From: Paenibacillus sp. FSL K6-3182
GTDB taxonomy: Bacteria > Bacillota > Bacilli > Paenibacillales > Paenibacillaceae
DNA length: 64,000 nt
Assembly: GCF_037976325.1 (NCBI RefSeq)
Contig: NZ_CP150265.1
Coordinates: 2,723,501-2,787,500, forward strand
Reading direction: 5' to 3'
Every line of letters begins with the position of its first letter. Within the stretch, counting starts at the first letter, position 1. A program made the position numbers and the translations under genes. Of the stretch, positions 62,200 to 64,000 are shown piece after piece. The notes beneath the pieces are model-generated. The model was not told where the DNA came from. It did no database searches and was given only the letters and a program-made list of their open reading frames with translations.

Positions 62200-63978
62200 A
62201 TGGAGGCGGTACTTATCCGTACAGGGTTTAGCAGAATAAAGAGCTCACTGTTGCTTCGCTTCGCGTTATTGCTGGCATTGTTGCTGATTCCGATTATCTT
62301 GATCGGGAACAACTTTTATTCTGGCGGCAGGGAGCTGCTGCGAAGGGAAATATCCAACTCGATGGAGTCGAGGGTTGATGCGAATATACGTGCGATGGAG
62401 AAGGAAGTCGAAAGGATTCAACTGCTGCAGTTTGAATTAATTAACGACGAATCGCTGAACAAGCTGGCGGTTATTCCAGACTACATGAATCAATATGACA
62501 AAAGCCAAGCCATTTTAATGGTACAGGACAGGCTGTTTGCACTAAAAAACAGCAGCGTCTATATATCGGATGTGTCCGTACATATTCCCTCCCTTAACCG
62601 TACGATATCCGCTATGCAGGGAACGAGCGCGATGATGCATGAACAATTTAATGCTACTAGTGAGCTGGCTAGAAAGAGTCCGGGAAAAGCGATCTATTTC
62701 CTCAATCATATTCCGTATATTGTACTTGTTCACGAGGTGCGTGGTTTGTACGAAGCGGAAAATGCGATGTATTCCATTATTGTGGAGCTCTCACCGAATG
62801 AGCTAAGCAAATCACTTTCCTCTTTAGAGAGCAGCGAGAATAGCGGCTCCGTTCTAAGCGATCCGAATGGCGATTTTATTATTCGCACTCATCATTATGA
62901 GAATCCCTATTTGGATCAGTACATCGATCAATATAAATCGGGCGCACCGAATGAATACGAGAATATTAGGAGTGTCGGCGAGGGAGATGATAGAGTGCTC
63001 GTATCCTCTCGGTTCTCTGAGCTTCTCGGGTTCTCGCTCATTCATTTTGTTCCTGAGAAACATTTGTTCAATAACTTACATCGATACCAGCAGCTGTTCT
63101 GGGTGTTAATTGCCGTATTCCTCTTCTTTATTATTGTTTTGTGTCTTTCCTTGTACCGTATGATCCATCGGCCGCTGCTGGCGCTTCTGCGTGCATTTAG
63201 GAAGATGGAGAAGGGCGAATTGGACGTAACGATTACCGAGAACAGCCGCAGCGAGTTCGGATATTTACTCCAAGGCTTTAATAAAATGTCCCGTTATATG
63301 CGGGATTTGATTGAACAAGTATATACGCACAAAATATTAGTTCAACGAGCTGAGCTAAAGCATCTACAATCACAAATTAACCCGCATTTTCTATATAACA
63401 GCTATTTCACGCTCTATAACATGATTGCGGTGGAAGATCATGACAGTGCCAAGCAGTTCGCTTCACAGATGGGCAGCTATTTACAGTACATTACCCGCAA
63501 TTCCTCAGATGAAGTACCGCTTTTCGAGGAGGCCAAGCATGCTACAATTTATGCTGAAATTCAGGGCAGGCGCTTTCGTCTGCGGATGAAGGCCAAGTGC
63601 GGCGAAGTTCCAACCGCTTACCTTGAGGTTAAGGTACCGCGCCTTATTCTTCAGCCCTTAATCGAAAACGCTTTCGAGCATGTATTTGATCATGTGGAGG
63701 AAGGCGGACTTCTGTCTATCACTTTCGAAGAAGCAGAGGATTGTTTGTTGATTCGTGTGGAAGACAATGGCCTATTATTGGATCAGGAACGGCTGGAGAC
63801 GCTAGAGAAGCTGCTGAGAACGGATGAAAGTACGATTGAAACGACCGGCCTGCTAAACATACACCGAAGGTTGCGGATGAAATACGGGGAGCGAGGCGGA
63901 ATCGTTGTGGAGCGCAGCCGCCTTGGAGGATTGGAAGTTCGTTTAACCATATGGAAGGAGGACAATGAGTATGCTTAG
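62200..63978 (+). CDS. YesM-type sensor histidine kinase
   Basis: 592 residues if ATG 62200 is used; TTG 62182 is also possible and neither has a convincing ribosome site. Two membrane helices (LRFALLLALLLIPIILIG and LFWVLIAVFLFFIIVLCLSLY) border an extracytoplasmic sensor region. HAMP follows, then KHLQSQINPHFLYNSYFTLYNMI with the phospho-His near residue 392 and the ATPase boxes QPLIENAFEHV and IRVEDNGLLL (the second Gly of the G1 box is replaced, so it deserves checking). It overlaps the next gene by a few bases. Confidence 0.85.
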   Translation: MEAVLIRTGFSRIKSSLLLRFALLLALLLIPIILIGNNFYSGGRELLRREISNSMESRVDANIRAMEKEVERIQLLQFELINDESLNKLAVIPDYMNQYDKSQAILMVQDRLFALKNSSVYISDVSVHIPSLNRTISAMQGTSAMMHEQFNATSELARKSPGKAIYFLNHIPYIVLVHEVRGLYEAENAMYSIIVELSPNELSKSLSSLESSENSGSVLSDPNGDFIIRTHHYENPYLDQYIDQYKSGAPNEYENIRSVGEGDDRVLVSSRFSELLGFSLIHFVPEKHLFNNLHRYQQLFWVLIAVFLFFIIVLCLSLYRMIHRPLLALLRAFRKMEKGELDVTITENSRSEFGYLLQGFNKMSRYMRDLIEQVYTHKILVQRAELKHLQSQINPHFLYNSYFTLYNMIAVEDHDSAKQFASQMGSYLQYITRNSSDEVPLFEEAKHATIYAEIQGRRFRLRMKAKCGEVPTAYLEVKVPRLILQPLIENAFEHVFDHVEEGGLLSITFEEAEDCLLIRVEDNGLLLDQERLETLEKLLRTDESTIETTGLLNIHRRLRMKYGERGGIVVERSRLGGLEVRLTIWKEDNEYA

Positions 63979-64000
63979 ATTGTTGATTGTTGATGACGAG
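63971..64000 (+). CDS. Response regulator, start only
   Basis: The first ten residues, MLRLLIVDDE, are the beginning of a receiver domain, cut by the window end. GGAAGGAGG lies about nine bases upstream. The start overlaps the kinase stop by eight bases, so the pair is coupled; by analogy with 37181 it should be a YesN-type AraC regulator. Confidence 0.8.
   Translation, partial: MLRLLIVDDE

Overview
The window reads as chromosome of a spore-forming Bacillota, most probably Paenibacillus or a close relative. Pointers are a SpoVB-type flippase, two YesM-type histidine kinases with AraC-type response regulators, an Lpl-like sugar ABC importer with large solute-binding lipoproteins, a GH116 glycosidase, strong AGGAGG ribosome sites, and many GTG and TTG starts. 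No rRNA, tRNA, CRISPR array, phage module or complete transposase was found.

Region 1 (about 1.7-33.3 kb) is accessory and looks like a cassette array. Unrelated small genes follow one another, mostly one or two at a time and mostly on the + strand: acetyltransferases, aminoglycoside-phosphotransferase-like kinases, a Vat-type acetyltransferase, a LysE exporter with its AraC regulator, a MerR/NmrA pair, a methyltransferase, esterases, small membrane proteins and unknowns. About two dozen copies of one intergenic repeat separate them. Each copy has a short arm (core GCTAACGGGCAG followed by TTAGTTGAATAA), usually next to a variable stem-loop that often looks like a terminator. Every copy I found has its arm on the + strand, even beside the minus-strand genes (SpoVB, a BcrA-like ABC exporter, an MFS/aldo-keto reductase pair). 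Several gene fragments begin at or soon after an arm. No recombinase that could move such units is present here. A predicted structured RNA with promoter and terminator lies at 13.17-13.54 kb, before a hydrolase pseudogene that has lost its catalytic core.

Region 2 (33.3-48.1 kb) ends with an ArsR/quinone-oxidoreductase pair and then holds a carbohydrate locus. On the minus strand are two importer permeases, a solute-binding lipoprotein, a histidine kinase, a response regulator and a second binding protein. Next come a frameshifted gene, a cupin-AraC regulator and, on the plus strand, the GH116 glycosidase. The likely logic is sensing and import of an oligosaccharide or glycoside followed by intracellular hydrolysis.

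Region 3 (48.4-64 kb) is mixed chromosome: a gluconate-dehydrogenase-subunit/GMC oxidoreductase fusion with a coupled upstream mini-ORF, acetyltransferases, LtrA, a TerD-VWA protein, a MocR-type regulator, a nitroreductase, an HTH/peptide deformylase pair, a free-methionine-sulfoxide reductase, a decayed IS1182-type element with intact ends, a GDSL hydrolase, and a second histidine kinase whose response regulator runs off the window. The 24 arm sites all lie before 33.3 kb; beyond that only ordinary terminator hairpins were seen.
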